Assembly (NCBI GenBank): GCA_019635735.1
Contig: JAHBYX010000009.1
Coordinates: forward strand, 1 to 64,000
DNA length: 64,000 nt
Reading direction: 5' to 3'
Source: Mesorhizobium sp.
GTDB lineage: Bacteria; Pseudomonadota; Alphaproteobacteria; Rhizobiales; Rhizobiaceae
Numbering within the stretch: the first letter of the stretch is position 1; each line of letters begins with the position of its first letter. Position numbers and translations under genes: made by a program. Shown piece after piece: positions 8,313 through 15,816 of this stretch. The notes below the pieces were generated by a model, which did not search any database, was not told the DNA's origin, and was given only the letters and a program-made list of their open reading frames with translations.

Positions 8313-8340
8313 TTGACGGGCAGGGGCGCGAAAGTATAGT
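8313..8340 (+). promoter_or_regulatory. Sigma-70-type promoter of tRNA-Leu
   Basis: A -35 box TTGACG (8313-8318) and a -10 box TATAGT (8335-8340) are separated by 16 bp. The predicted start near 8347 lies about 32 bp before the mature tRNA 5' end, as expected for a tRNA precursor. Confidence 0.6.
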
Positions 8341-8378
8341 CCGCAGCCGTCGCCCCGGATCGCTGTCCGGCCTGGCGC

Positions 8379-8463
8379 GCCCCCTTGGCGGAATTGGTAG
8401 ACGCGCCTGACTCAAAATCAGGTTCCGAGAGGAGTGCTGGTTCGATCCCGGCAGGGGGCACCA
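8379..8463 (+). tRNA. tRNA-Leu (anticodon CAA)
   Basis: A class II tRNA of 85 nt including encoded CCA. The acceptor stem pairs GCCCCCT (8379-8385) with AGGGGGC (8453-8459), followed by discriminator A and CCA. The anticodon arm CCTGA-CTCAAAA-TCAGG gives anticodon CAA, decoding UUG. A long variable arm and the T-arm GGTTCGATCC are present. The 3' end of this gene borders an AT-rich stretch and a catabolic cluster, a position often used by integrating islands. Confidence 0.97.
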
Positions 8464-8699
8464 TGAATTGCATATTAGTGTTGATTCTATTGATCTATTT
8501 CGATTGGCTACACTCTGTAGCCACCTTTTCGTCCGCCTTTCATACGTTTCGATAGAGGCCCCGATCAGCTCCACACTTGCGGACCGGAGGCGGACTGGCA
8601 GGTCCTGCAAAAACTGTGGTGTGGGCGGACATAGATACGTTGTCCGGCAGGGCTCCACCGTCGGCCTGCGAACGCGAAGAAGACTCCCTGAAAGCGAGA
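8464..8699. other. AT-rich non-coding stretch after tRNA-Leu
   Basis: About 236 bp with no convincing gene. The first ~110 bp are markedly AT-rich compared with the rest of the window, and it includes the short inverted repeat GGCTAC-N5-GTAGCC (8506-8522). No integrase fragment or duplicate of the tRNA 3' end is recognisable. Confidence 0.5.
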
Positions 8700-9683
8700 C
8701 TATCGCGGGCGTCGCAATCCCTTGAGGACCTGGGTCACGAGCGCGCTTGGGTCGGGATCGCTGATGAACCCTGCGGCCTTCGCTCCGGGAGCCGAGAGGA
8801 CCGGGAACCGGCCGAACAGGCTTTCGACGGCCATGTCGGGCACGAAGCGGAATCCCGAGATGCTCTCGGGGCCCAGGCGGTCCGCGAGCGTCGCCACGAT
8901 GTCTCCAACGCTGGCGTGCAGGACCGGCAATTGCCAGAGGCGGGACGGCGGCATCGTGGCGGAGTCGAGTTTGGCAGCCCAGACCAGATTCGCGACGCAG
9001 GTCGTGAGTGACATCCACCAGGCGGTCGCATCCCGAGACACCGGGCAGACATAACCTTCGCGAGCAACTGCTTTGTGGAACAGTAAGCTCATGAAGGCCG
9101 ACCCGTGCCCGCTTGCCGAGACGGGCCGCCCGACTATGCCGGGAAGGCGCAAGCTGCGCGCATCGATCTCGCCACGACGGGAAAGATCGGCAAGCAGGAT
9201 CTCGGTCATCAATTTGTGCGCGCCGTAGCTGATTGTCGGACGCGGAACACAGTCTTCATTCACCACGCCCGGTCCGAGCACACCATAAACGGCGATCGAA
9301 CTGGCGAAGACGACGCGAGGCGGTCGGACCCCTTCGCTTCCCTGATGCGCAAGCCTCTCAATCAGTGCCATCGACCCCGACAGATTGACCGACCAGCCGA
9401 GGTCGGGCTTTCTTTCCGCTGCCAAGCCCGGCACGCTCGCGAGGTGAAAGAGGCAATCAACGGGCTCTTTCAGGAGTGAATCCAGGTAGGCTGCGTCGGT
9501 CAGGTCACCACAGTGCCATTCGGTACCTTCGAAGCCCTGAAGCCCCTGGTCTGCATCGCGCGGGGTGAGATCGGCAAGCACGAGTTTTGACACCGGCTTG
9601 CCGAGCGCATCCGGATTGCTGCAAAGGAATTTCGCAAGACCGTGTCCGACGAAGCCCGATGCGCCTGTTATGACGACGCGCAT
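8700..9683 (-). CDS. NAD-dependent epimerase/dehydratase, DenD-like (D-erythronate dehydrogenase family)
   Basis: A 327-residue extended short-chain dehydrogenase. The Rossmann motif TGASGFVGHG is at residues 6-15 and the catalytic pair is Tyr153-Lys157 in ISYGAHKLM, with the upstream serines in FASSIAVYG. The overall sequence, including the ...GWSVNLSGSMALIE... segment, resembles DenD, which oxidises D-erythronate to 2-oxo-tetronate, rather than sugar-nucleotide epimerases. It is the last gene of the leftward catabolic operon, only 3 bp after the FAH-family gene, so its true substrate may be a pathway intermediate. The family call is firm; the substrate is not. Confidence 0.82.
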   Translation of the reverse strand: MRVVITGASGFVGHGLAKFLCSNPDALGKPVSKLVLADLTPRDADQGLQGFEGTEWHCGDLTDAAYLDSLLKEPVDCLFHLASVPGLAAERKPDLGWSVNLSGSMALIERLAHQGSEGVRPPRVVFASSIAVYGVLGPGVVNEDCVPRPTISYGAHKLMTEILLADLSRRGEIDARSLRLPGIVGRPVSASGHGSAFMSLLFHKAVAREGYVCPVSRDATAWWMSLTTCVANLVWAAKLDSATMPPSRLWQLPVLHASVGDIVATLADRLGPESISGFRFVPDMAVESLFGRFPVLSAPGAKAAGFISDPDPSALVTQVLKGLRRPR

Positions 9684-9686
9684 CCG

Positions 9687-10652
9687 CTAGCCTCGGACTG
9701 CCTTCTGGTCGATCGCGCCGAATAGCGGCGTGCCCTCAGGCAGCATGGCTTCCATGCGTACCCTGTCTCCGAACTTCATGAAGCCGGTCTTCGGTTCGCC
9801 CATATCGATCAGCTCGATCCCTCTGCGCTCGGCGATGCAGGAGGAGCCGACCTCGCGATAGTTCTCGTTCGAGACCGTTCCAGAGCCGATCACCGTTCCC
9901 GCGACTAGATCGCGCGAGTAGGCGGCATGGGCCACCAGTTCGTCGAAGCCGACGCTCATCGCATATCCGTTGGCGCTGCCGAAGCGCTTGCCGTTCCATT
10001 CCACCTGCAGCGGAAGATCAACGCGCGCGTCGCGCCAATACGAGCCCAGTTCGTCGGGCGTGACGGCCACCGGCGCCATCGAACTTGCCGGCTTGGCGTG
10101 TATCCACCCGAAGCCGGTCTTCATTTCCAAGGGTGCAAGCTTGCGCAGGCTCCAGTCATTGATCTGGACGACCAGTCGGATGTGCTTTCTAGCTTCGGCG
10201 GCATCGGTGCCCATCGGCACCGCATCGATGATGATGCCGAACTCGCCCTCGAAATCGATCCCGTCTTCTTCGGAGGGGAATTTCACGTCCGCCGTCGGCG
10301 CATAAAATCGGTCGCTCACGCCCTGGTACATCAGAGGCCGTCCCGCTGTATCGACCGGCGGCAGTTTGAAAACCTTCTGCATCAGTTGCCCATGGCTGTC
10401 ATAGGCGGAACCATCGAGCCACTGCCAGGCGCGCGGCAATGGGGCTGCGGCACGTGCGGGATCGAATGCTTCGCCGCCGCGGGCGTTGAGGGATTCGTAT
10501 TCGGCCCGGAGCGAAGGTTCCACGCTTTCCCACTGTTCCAGCGCCGTTTGCAGCGTTGGCGCCGCCTTGGCGGGTGCGCAGCGCGAATGATCCCGGCTGA
10601 CGAGGTGCAGTCGGCCATCGGGGGTGCCGTCCTTCAACGTTGCGAGTTTCAC
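9687..10652 (-). CDS. Fumarylacetoacetate hydrolase family protein
   Basis: A 321-residue FAH-fold enzyme. It has the family's metal-binding acidic cluster DFEGEFG (residues 133-139) and conserved segments VQINDWSLR, FGWIHAKPASSM and GTVIGSGTVSNEN. FAH-fold enzymes hydrolyse C-C bonds, decarboxylate or hydrate beta-diketo or oxo-acid products of ring cleavage. Its length and the N-terminal domain (about residues 1-100) resemble the larger fumarylacetoacetase-like group. It lies in a nine-gene operon with a VOC dioxygenase and a FAD monooxygenase, which supports a role in opening or processing a cleaved aromatic ring; the substrate is unknown. Confidence 0.88.
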   Translation of the reverse strand: MKLATLKDGTPDGRLHLVSRDHSRCAPAKAAPTLQTALEQWESVEPSLRAEYESLNARGGEAFDPARAAAPLPRAWQWLDGSAYDSHGQLMQKVFKLPPVDTAGRPLMYQGVSDRFYAPTADVKFPSEEDGIDFEGEFGIIIDAVPMGTDAAEARKHIRLVVQINDWSLRKLAPLEMKTGFGWIHAKPASSMAPVAVTPDELGSYWRDARVDLPLQVEWNGKRFGSANGYAMSVGFDELVAHAAYSRDLVAGTVIGSGTVSNENYREVGSSCIAERRGIELIDMGEPKTGFMKFGDRVRMEAMLPEGTPLFGAIDQKAVRG

Positions 10653-10779
10653 CTACGGATTCCTTCCTACATAAAAAACGCCGTCGGACTGGCCGGCAGA
10701 GATTCAGCTGACGTGCCGCATCAGACCGCCCCAGCCTGGCTGACTGCAAGTCCAGCAGGGCGATCAAAGGCAGGCCGGC

Positions 10780-11358
10780 TCATCGGGACGCCAGCGCCTT
10801 GGCGATGTCCGGCGCATATTGCGCATCGACTAATATGAACAGCATTCGGCAAGGCTTGCCCGACCTGTTGGCCCAGGCGTGGTTGGTCCCGCGCTGGATG
10901 ACGACACTGCCCGGCTTCAGTTCCACTTCGCTGTCGTCGAGGACCAGCGTCATCTCGCCTTCGATGACGATGCCGTAGTCTATCGTCTCGGTGCGGTGCA
11001 TCAGCGGGTGCGGGGAACCGGCCTTCACCGTGGAAGCCGAGGCGTCTCCGATCTCGCTGAATGCGGCGTGCATGCGGGCCGCGCCCTCGGCAAGGAATTC
11101 CTCGCCGTCCGGCGGGATATCGACGAAACGCAGACGCGTGCCGTTGGCGGGCGGGGGCAGGACGAGATCGCCGATTGTCGGGTCGGCGTCATTGTCGATT
11201 ACCGGTCGGCACGTGCTCGTATTCCAGACTTCGTGGAATACCGTCCCCGGAATGCTTGCCAGTTCCTTTACCAGCGGCAGCGGGCCGCTGGAAACGACGA
11301 TCGCCTTGCCAGCTTCGTCATGACCGGTTACGACGCGATGAATCGGCGGCAATCTCAT
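10780..11358 (-). CDS. Cupin domain protein
   Basis: A 192-residue protein with a single C-terminal cupin barrel (about residues 110-190). Metal-site candidates are His121 and the glutamates of TETIDYGIVIEGE, followed by the second cupin motif LKPGSVVIQRGTNHAW with His160. I start it at ATG 11358 (MRLPPIHRVV); the open frame upstream is a shadow of the cyclase gene. It begins 8 bp after the cyclase-family gene. Single-domain cupins in aromatic operons can be ring-cleavage dioxygenases, isomerases or ligand sensors; which applies here cannot be read from sequence. Confidence 0.85.
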   Translation of the reverse strand: MRLPPIHRVVTGHDEAGKAIVVSSGPLPLVKELASIPGTVFHEVWNTSTCRPVIDNDADPTIGDLVLPPPANGTRLRFVDIPPDGEEFLAEGAARMHAAFSEIGDASASTVKAGSPHPLMHRTETIDYGIVIEGEMTLVLDDSEVELKPGSVVIQRGTNHAWANRSGKPCRMLFILVDAQYAPDIAKALASR

Positions 11359-11366
11359 TCGACGTC

Positions 11367-12170
11367 TCACAGGTCGACAATGGCGACGGCACGGGTGGAT
11401 CCTGCCGAGCCCCCGCGGACCTTTTGCGGGAAGCAGGCGATGGTGAACCCGGTCGGCGGCAGGACCTCCAGGTTGTGCAGCTTCTCCAGGTGGCAGTAGC
11501 CGATATCGCGGCCGGCCTTGTGGCCTTCCCAGATAAGCGACTTGTCGCCGGTCTCCCGGAGACGCTGGGCTACGAATTTCATCGGCGGATCCCAGCTCCA
11601 CCCGTCGGTGCCCGTCACGCGAACCCCGCGCTCCAGCAGATACATGGTGGCTTCATACCCCATGCCGCACCCGGTATTCACGTAGTCATCATGTCCGTAG
11701 CGCGAGCCAGCCCGGGTGTTCACAACGACAATTTCCAAAGGCGCGAGTTCGTGTCCGATGCGCTTCAGCTCGGCGCCGACATCGGCCGCCGTGACGAGGT
11801 AGCCATCGTCGAAGTGCCGGAAATCGAGCTTAACGCCCGGCTGAAAGCACCACTCCAGCGGAACCTCGTCAATCGTCATCGAGCGCCTCGGGCCGCCTAG
11901 CCTGGCATCCATCGTCGAGTGGTAATGCCAGGGAGCGTCGAGATGCGTTCCGCTATGAGTGGTGATCTGCAGGCGCTCGGCGGCGGCTGCCTCGCCGTCC
12001 GGATAGTCCTCGGGTGTCGTGCCTGGATAGAGGTGCATGAACTCGTGGATCGTCTCCTTGTGACCTTGATAGAAGATCCTGGGTGCGAGCGGCGGCGGAT
12101 CGGACAACACGTCATTCTCCAGATAGATGGAGAGGTCGACGATCCGCCGCGATGCAGGATGGATCGTCAT
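11367..12170 (-). CDS. Cyclase family protein (kynurenine formamidase-like metal hydrolase)
   Basis: A 267-residue member of the cyclase/KynB family. The signature HSGTHLDAPWH (residues 72-82) supplies the metal ligands, and GMGYEATMYLLERGVRVTGTD is the conserved C-terminal part. Family members hydrolyse N-formyl bonds (kynurenine formamidase) or act on other amides and cyclic esters, for example isatin hydrolase. The start ATG 12170 lies immediately downstream of the MFS gene stop; a GTG six bases upstream is an alternative start overlapping that stop, so translation is probably coupled. Amide hydrolysis would fit degradation of an N-heterocycle by this operon, which is inference. Confidence 0.87.
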   Translation of the reverse strand: MTIHPASRRIVDLSIYLENDVLSDPPPLAPRIFYQGHKETIHEFMHLYPGTTPEDYPDGEAAAAERLQITTHSGTHLDAPWHYHSTMDARLGGPRRSMTIDEVPLEWCFQPGVKLDFRHFDDGYLVTAADVGAELKRIGHELAPLEIVVVNTRAGSRYGHDDYVNTGCGMGYEATMYLLERGVRVTGTDGWSWDPPMKFVAQRLRETGDKSLIWEGHKAGRDIGYCHLEKLHNLEVLPPTGFTIACFPQKVRGGSAGSTRAVAIVDL

Positions 12171-12172
12171 CG

Positions 12173-13324
12173 TCACGTGGCGGCCTGAAGGACGGCACCC
12201 TCGCGCGGCCGCGCCTGGCTGAACAGGCCGACGGCTACCAGCGCGAAGAGGCAGGCTGTGATGCCTATTGCCGGATACCCGAAGAACTTTACCAGCGTTC
12301 CGCCGAGGATCGGGCCGATGGCCGAGCCGACCATCAGCATGGCCGGCGTGGCAGCCAGCGCCCGCCCGGTGCCTTCCAGCCGCGAGAGGAGGCCGAATGC
12401 GAATGTATGCGTGAAGATCATCACCGCCGTGAACAGCAGCGCGCCGGCCGCGTAGGGGACGAAGCTCGCGCTCAGCATGATGAGCAGCCCGAGCGCAGCC
12501 TGGGCCACCGGTCCCGCCAGGACCACCTTTTCCGCTTTGAGGCGGTTCTGCAAAATCGCCGCCAGCGGCGCGGGGAACAGATTGACGAAACCGAGCGCGA
12601 TCAGCACGCCGGTGATCGCCTGCATGCCGAAGCCCCGATCCGTTCCAAGCTGCTGCACGAAGCTGAACACCATCGCCTGGATCAGCGCCATCGTACTGAC
12701 GCCGAGGATGCCGGCCCAGACAGCTCGCCCGATCTTCTGCGGCACCGAGGAAGTTCCGGCGATTTCGACGTTCGCCGGTTTCGGGAAAAGCAGTGCCGTG
12801 ACGATGGCCGCCAATGCCATGACGCCGGCAAAGACCTGAAACAGTGCGGCTCCGCCCACGGCTGCGACGATGTTCGGTGTTGCACCGAGGAAGATGATCG
12901 CGAAGACGCCCAGCGCGGTGCCAACGATCGCAAAAAGGCGATGCGGATTGGTGCTTCGTCCGATCGTCCCGTGCGTGAAGGAGAGCGCGGTGCCGGCGGA
13001 GAGGCCCGCCAGAGCATGCGCCGCCGCGAGCGGCCCGAAGGCGGTCTGAGTCGACGCGAGAGCGAAGGCGAGTGCCGCGACGGCGAACCCGCCCGTTGCC
13101 GCGAGCCGGCCGTTGATGCGGTTGAACTGCGGTGCGAAGAACACGCTGGCGACAACCGCGCCCGCCAGGAAGAGTGTCGCAAGCGCACCCGCCTGTTGCG
13201 GATCGAAACCGTAGTTCGTGATCAGCGTGCCGATCCAGACCGGCAGCGCGACCAGATCCACCATGCCGGCGCAATGCGCCACCATCAGCGCAATGCGCCC
13301 CGGCCATTTTTCTGTCGTCGTCAT
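12173..13324 (-). CDS. MFS transporter
   Basis: A 383-residue major facilitator with about twelve hydrophobic helices and no signal peptide. The two halves are separated around residues 185-200 by a polar loop (FPKPANVEIAGTSSVPQK). It does not carry the typical sugar-transporter motif and looks like the aromatic-acid or multidrug-like MFS types. It sits in the middle of the catabolic operon, 20 bp after the FAD monooxygenase gene and directly before the cyclase gene, so uptake of the pathway substrate is the most likely role. Confidence 0.88.
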   Translation of the reverse strand: MTTTEKWPGRIALMVAHCAGMVDLVALPVWIGTLITNYGFDPQQAGALATLFLAGAVVASVFFAPQFNRINGRLAATGGFAVAALAFALASTQTAFGPLAAAHALAGLSAGTALSFTHGTIGRSTNPHRLFAIVGTALGVFAIIFLGATPNIVAAVGGAALFQVFAGVMALAAIVTALLFPKPANVEIAGTSSVPQKIGRAVWAGILGVSTMALIQAMVFSFVQQLGTDRGFGMQAITGVLIALGFVNLFPAPLAAILQNRLKAEKVVLAGPVAQAALGLLIMLSASFVPYAAGALLFTAVMIFTHTFAFGLLSRLEGTGRALAATPAMLMVGSAIGPILGGTLVKFFGYPAIGITACLFALVAVGLFSQARPREGAVLQAAT

Positions 13325-13344
13325 GTCTCGTCCTCCCTTTCGAT

Positions 13345-14475
13345 TCAGATCGGCGCGGCGAGCGCCATGATCGAATTGCGCATGATTGCCGCATGCTCCT
13401 GCTTGTCGCCGTTGCTGATCTCGATCTCCCCGAGGCGTAGCGAGTTCTCGACAACCATGCGGCAGCGTTCCCAGCGCCGCTCCTCGAATGCGCTGAGACC
13501 GGCCTCAACCTCGCTGGCTCGTTCCAACTCCTCGGCCAGCACGATGGCGTCTTCGATGCCGATGCACGCGCCCGAGGCGAGATGCGGTGTGGTCGCGTGC
13601 ACGGCATCCCCGATGAGGACCACGCGGCCCCTGTGCCAGGGCCTGGGCAGCAGCAACGCTTCGAGCGGCCGATAGACGATCGAACTGGCTTCGGTCAGCT
13701 CCTCGCGAAGCCGGACCACCAGCGGTGCCGAAAAAGGCTCGAGCAGTTCCTTCAAGACGCGAAGATAGTCGCCCGGTGCAAGACGTTGCTTGGTCGGCTG
13801 ATCCACCGTGACGAAGATGTAGGCCTGATTGTCCGAGACGGGATTGATCCCGACCTTGACCTTCGGCCCCAGCCACATGACGGCCGTTTCGATTTCCGCC
13901 GGCCGGTCCACGACCGCGCGCCAGACGCACTGCCCGGTATAGGTGGGACGTGGCGCATCAGGGAACACCGCCTCGCGGACCTTCGAAAAGAGCCCGTCCG
14001 CGCCAATGACGAGGTCGTAGCGACGCGTGTTGCCGTTCGTCAGTGCTACCGTCACGCCGCCAGCATCCGCAGTGATCCTCTCGAAGCTGGTTGCGAGGAA
14101 TACCTGGGTGCCGGCCGCCTTCGTCGCTTCCGCAAGGATCGCCGCCAGGGCAGGCCGCATGATGCCGCCGCTTCCGGGCACGTCCGGACCCGCCAGCCGC
14201 GGCGTTGGCACCTTGGCCACCAGCGTTCCATCGAGCGCGCAGATGTCGAGGCCGTCGGTCGCACTGCCGCGCCGCAGGAACGCGTCGAGGACGCCCAGTT
14301 GCCGGAACGCGCGGAACGTCGCGCCGCCGAGCGTGATCCCGGCGCCGTAGGACCGCCAGCCCGGATCGATCTCGACAAGGTCGACTTCGATCCCGCGCTT
14401 TCTCATCTCGATGGCAGCGGACATTCCGGAGAAGCCGCCGCCGATTACCAGTGCATTGCGCACGGCCTGTGTCAT
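13345..14475 (-). CDS. FAD-dependent aromatic monooxygenase
   Basis: A 376-residue class A flavoprotein hydroxylase. The ADP-binding motif GGGFSG is at residues 12-17, the DG motif is GADGLFSKVRE near 165, and the GD motif LIGDAVHATTPHLASGA near 290. This layout is that of salicylate or 6-hydroxynicotinate hydroxylase-type enzymes, which insert one oxygen atom into an aromatic ring using NAD(P)H. Its start overlaps the stop of the Rieske gene by 4 bp. Coupling with a Rieske ferredoxin is unusual for single-component flavin hydroxylases and is discussed as a finding. Confidence 0.9.
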   Translation of the reverse strand: MTQAVRNALVIGGGFSGMSAAIEMRKRGIEVDLVEIDPGWRSYGAGITLGGATFRAFRQLGVLDAFLRRGSATDGLDICALDGTLVAKVPTPRLAGPDVPGSGGIMRPALAAILAEATKAAGTQVFLATSFERITADAGGVTVALTNGNTRRYDLVIGADGLFSKVREAVFPDAPRPTYTGQCVWRAVVDRPAEIETAVMWLGPKVKVGINPVSDNQAYIFVTVDQPTKQRLAPGDYLRVLKELLEPFSAPLVVRLREELTEASSIVYRPLEALLLPRPWHRGRVVLIGDAVHATTPHLASGACIGIEDAIVLAEELERASEVEAGLSAFEERRWERCRMVVENSLRLGEIEISNGDKQEHAAIMRNSIMALAAPI

Positions 14476-14825
14476 CCCAGTTCCTCCTCAGCCGGCTCCC
14501 GCACCATCTCGATATCTCCGGAAGGCGAGATGCGGACCGGCACCTTCGTCAGTCGTTGTCCGAGACAGGGGCCGAGCACGCACTCGCCGGTCTCGATCTC
14601 GAAGAGCGCACCATGCGAGTGGCAGGCCAGATGAGTCCCCTCGCCGTTGAGATAGCGGTCGGCCTTCCATGCCATCGGCGTTCCGCCTTCGTAGTGAGGG
14701 CAGGAATCGCGATAGGCGAAAACGCTGACGCCTCTGCGGACCAGGATGACCTTCCGCTGCAAGCCGGGCACGGAGAAACCACGGGCTTGCCCGTCCAGCA
14801 CCTCGTCCAACCGACACAGTCTCAA
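14472..14825 (-). CDS. Rieske [2Fe-2S] ferredoxin
   Basis: A 117-residue soluble Rieske protein. The cluster ligands are visible as Cys42-x-His44 (SCPHYEGG) and Cys68-x2-His71 (ACHSHGALF). There is no catalytic domain, signal peptide or membrane anchor, so it should be a cytosolic electron carrier of the bacterial dioxygenase-ferredoxin type. No ring-hydroxylating oxygenase alpha subunit or ferredoxin reductase is in the window; its neighbours are a flavin monooxygenase (4-bp overlap downstream) and a VOC dioxygenase gene upstream. It may donate electrons to, or reactivate, one of these; this is inference. Confidence 0.9.
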   Translation of the reverse strand: MRLCRLDEVLDGQARGFSVPGLQRKVILVRRGVSVFAYRDSCPHYEGGTPMAWKADRYLNGEGTHLACHSHGALFEIETGECVLGPCLGQRLTKVPVRISPSGDIEMVREPAEEELG

Positions 14826-14849
14826 GACCGCTCCTCCACCGCAACGACC

Positions 14850-15791
14850 TCATTCCTTGGGCGCCGGCCCGGGTCCCGGCACCCATTTCTCCCGATGCTG
14901 AAGCAGGAACATCTGAGAGGCTTCCGGCCCGAACGGCGCTTCGCGCGCGATCCACTCGTCGTCGTGCTTGTCCATGTCGGCGTCGTATTCGAAATGCGTG
15001 CCGAGCGGGCTGTTGAAGTACCAGAACCAGTTGGAACCGAACTTGTGGCGGCCTGGCCCCCAGAAGCTCTCGTATCCTGACTTCACGAAGCGGGATCCGG
15101 CGACCATCAGTTCCGTCGGCCCGCCCATATGGAACGCCAGGTGCTCGATGCCCTTCATGTATTCCGGCGTGCGGATGAAGAAGAGCGTGTGGTGGTCGTC
15201 ATTGTCCTTCGGCCGCAGGAACGGGCCGGCGCCCTTGAGGACGTCGGTGATGACGAAGCCCAGGCGCTGGCAATAGAAGCCCGTGGCCACCTCGATATCC
15301 GGCACGAACAATACAGTGTGGCTGAGCATCCGCGGCTTGGCCGGCATGCCGTCCCAGACGCCGAGCACGTTCGGGCCACGCTGTGCGGGTGCACCGGGGG
15401 CGTTGATCTTCTCGGCCGGCATTTCCAGCTTTCTCCGCTTCGTCACCTGGAACTTCAACGCGAAGCCGAAATCGTCCGTTGTCTCGATCGTGCCGTCGGC
15501 GAGCCTGTGTACCTTTCGGTCCTTGCCCAGCTCCGCCGCTATTGCCTCGATGTCGGCGTCGCCGCGAACGCCGTAGACTTGCTGGCGCAGCATGGTGGCC
15601 GTCGGCAGTGGTGCCGGCAGGTCAGGGTCGCTCTTGTGCCGGATGATGACCCCGGTGCCGTCCAGCGCCTCGAACAGCCCGCCTTTGTCGTCCACGCCCG
15701 CGGGCGTCAAGCCGAATGCCGTCAGGAATTCCGAGCAGGCGACGAGATCGTCGACGCCGAAGACCAGGTAGTCGGGTCCGATGATGTTCAT
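14850..15791 (-). CDS. VOC superfamily protein, type I extradiol dioxygenase-like
   Basis: A 313-residue protein with two vicinal-oxygen-chelate domains (about residues 5-115 and 152-270). The second domain keeps the 2-His-1-carboxylate iron triad of extradiol dioxygenases: His158 in LSHTVLFV, His217 in IEHLAFH and Glu268 in THFEYDAD. Such enzymes cleave a catechol-like ring next to the hydroxyl pair. I start it at ATG 15791 (MNIIGPDYLV). It is the second gene of the operon, 25 bp after the alpha/beta hydrolase gene, the classic dioxygenase plus C-C hydrolase pairing of meta-cleavage pathways. Substrate unknown. Confidence 0.85.
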   Translation of the reverse strand: MNIIGPDYLVFGVDDLVACSEFLTAFGLTPAGVDDKGGLFEALDGTGVIIRHKSDPDLPAPLPTATMLRQQVYGVRGDADIEAIAAELGKDRKVHRLADGTIETTDDFGFALKFQVTKRRKLEMPAEKINAPGAPAQRGPNVLGVWDGMPAKPRMLSHTVLFVPDIEVATGFYCQRLGFVITDVLKGAGPFLRPKDNDDHHTLFFIRTPEYMKGIEHLAFHMGGPTELMVAGSRFVKSGYESFWGPGRHKFGSNWFWYFNSPLGTHFEYDADMDKHDDEWIAREAPFGPEASQMFLLQHREKWVPGPGPAPKE

Positions 15792-15816
15792 GATCTGGCT
15801 CCTTCGGAATCTGTTC

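Noticed and set aside
8207..8473. 89-codon upstream extension of dsbB
   Set aside because: It runs antisense through tRNA-Leu (the peptide VPPAGIEPALLSEPDFESGA is a well-known artefact of tRNA-Leu genes) and lacks a ribosome-binding site; ATG 8206 fits the DsbB family.
8468..8725. 85-codon ORF after tRNA-Leu, considered as an integrase remnant
   Set aside because: No tyrosine-recombinase motif in any frame and no similarity to integrases.
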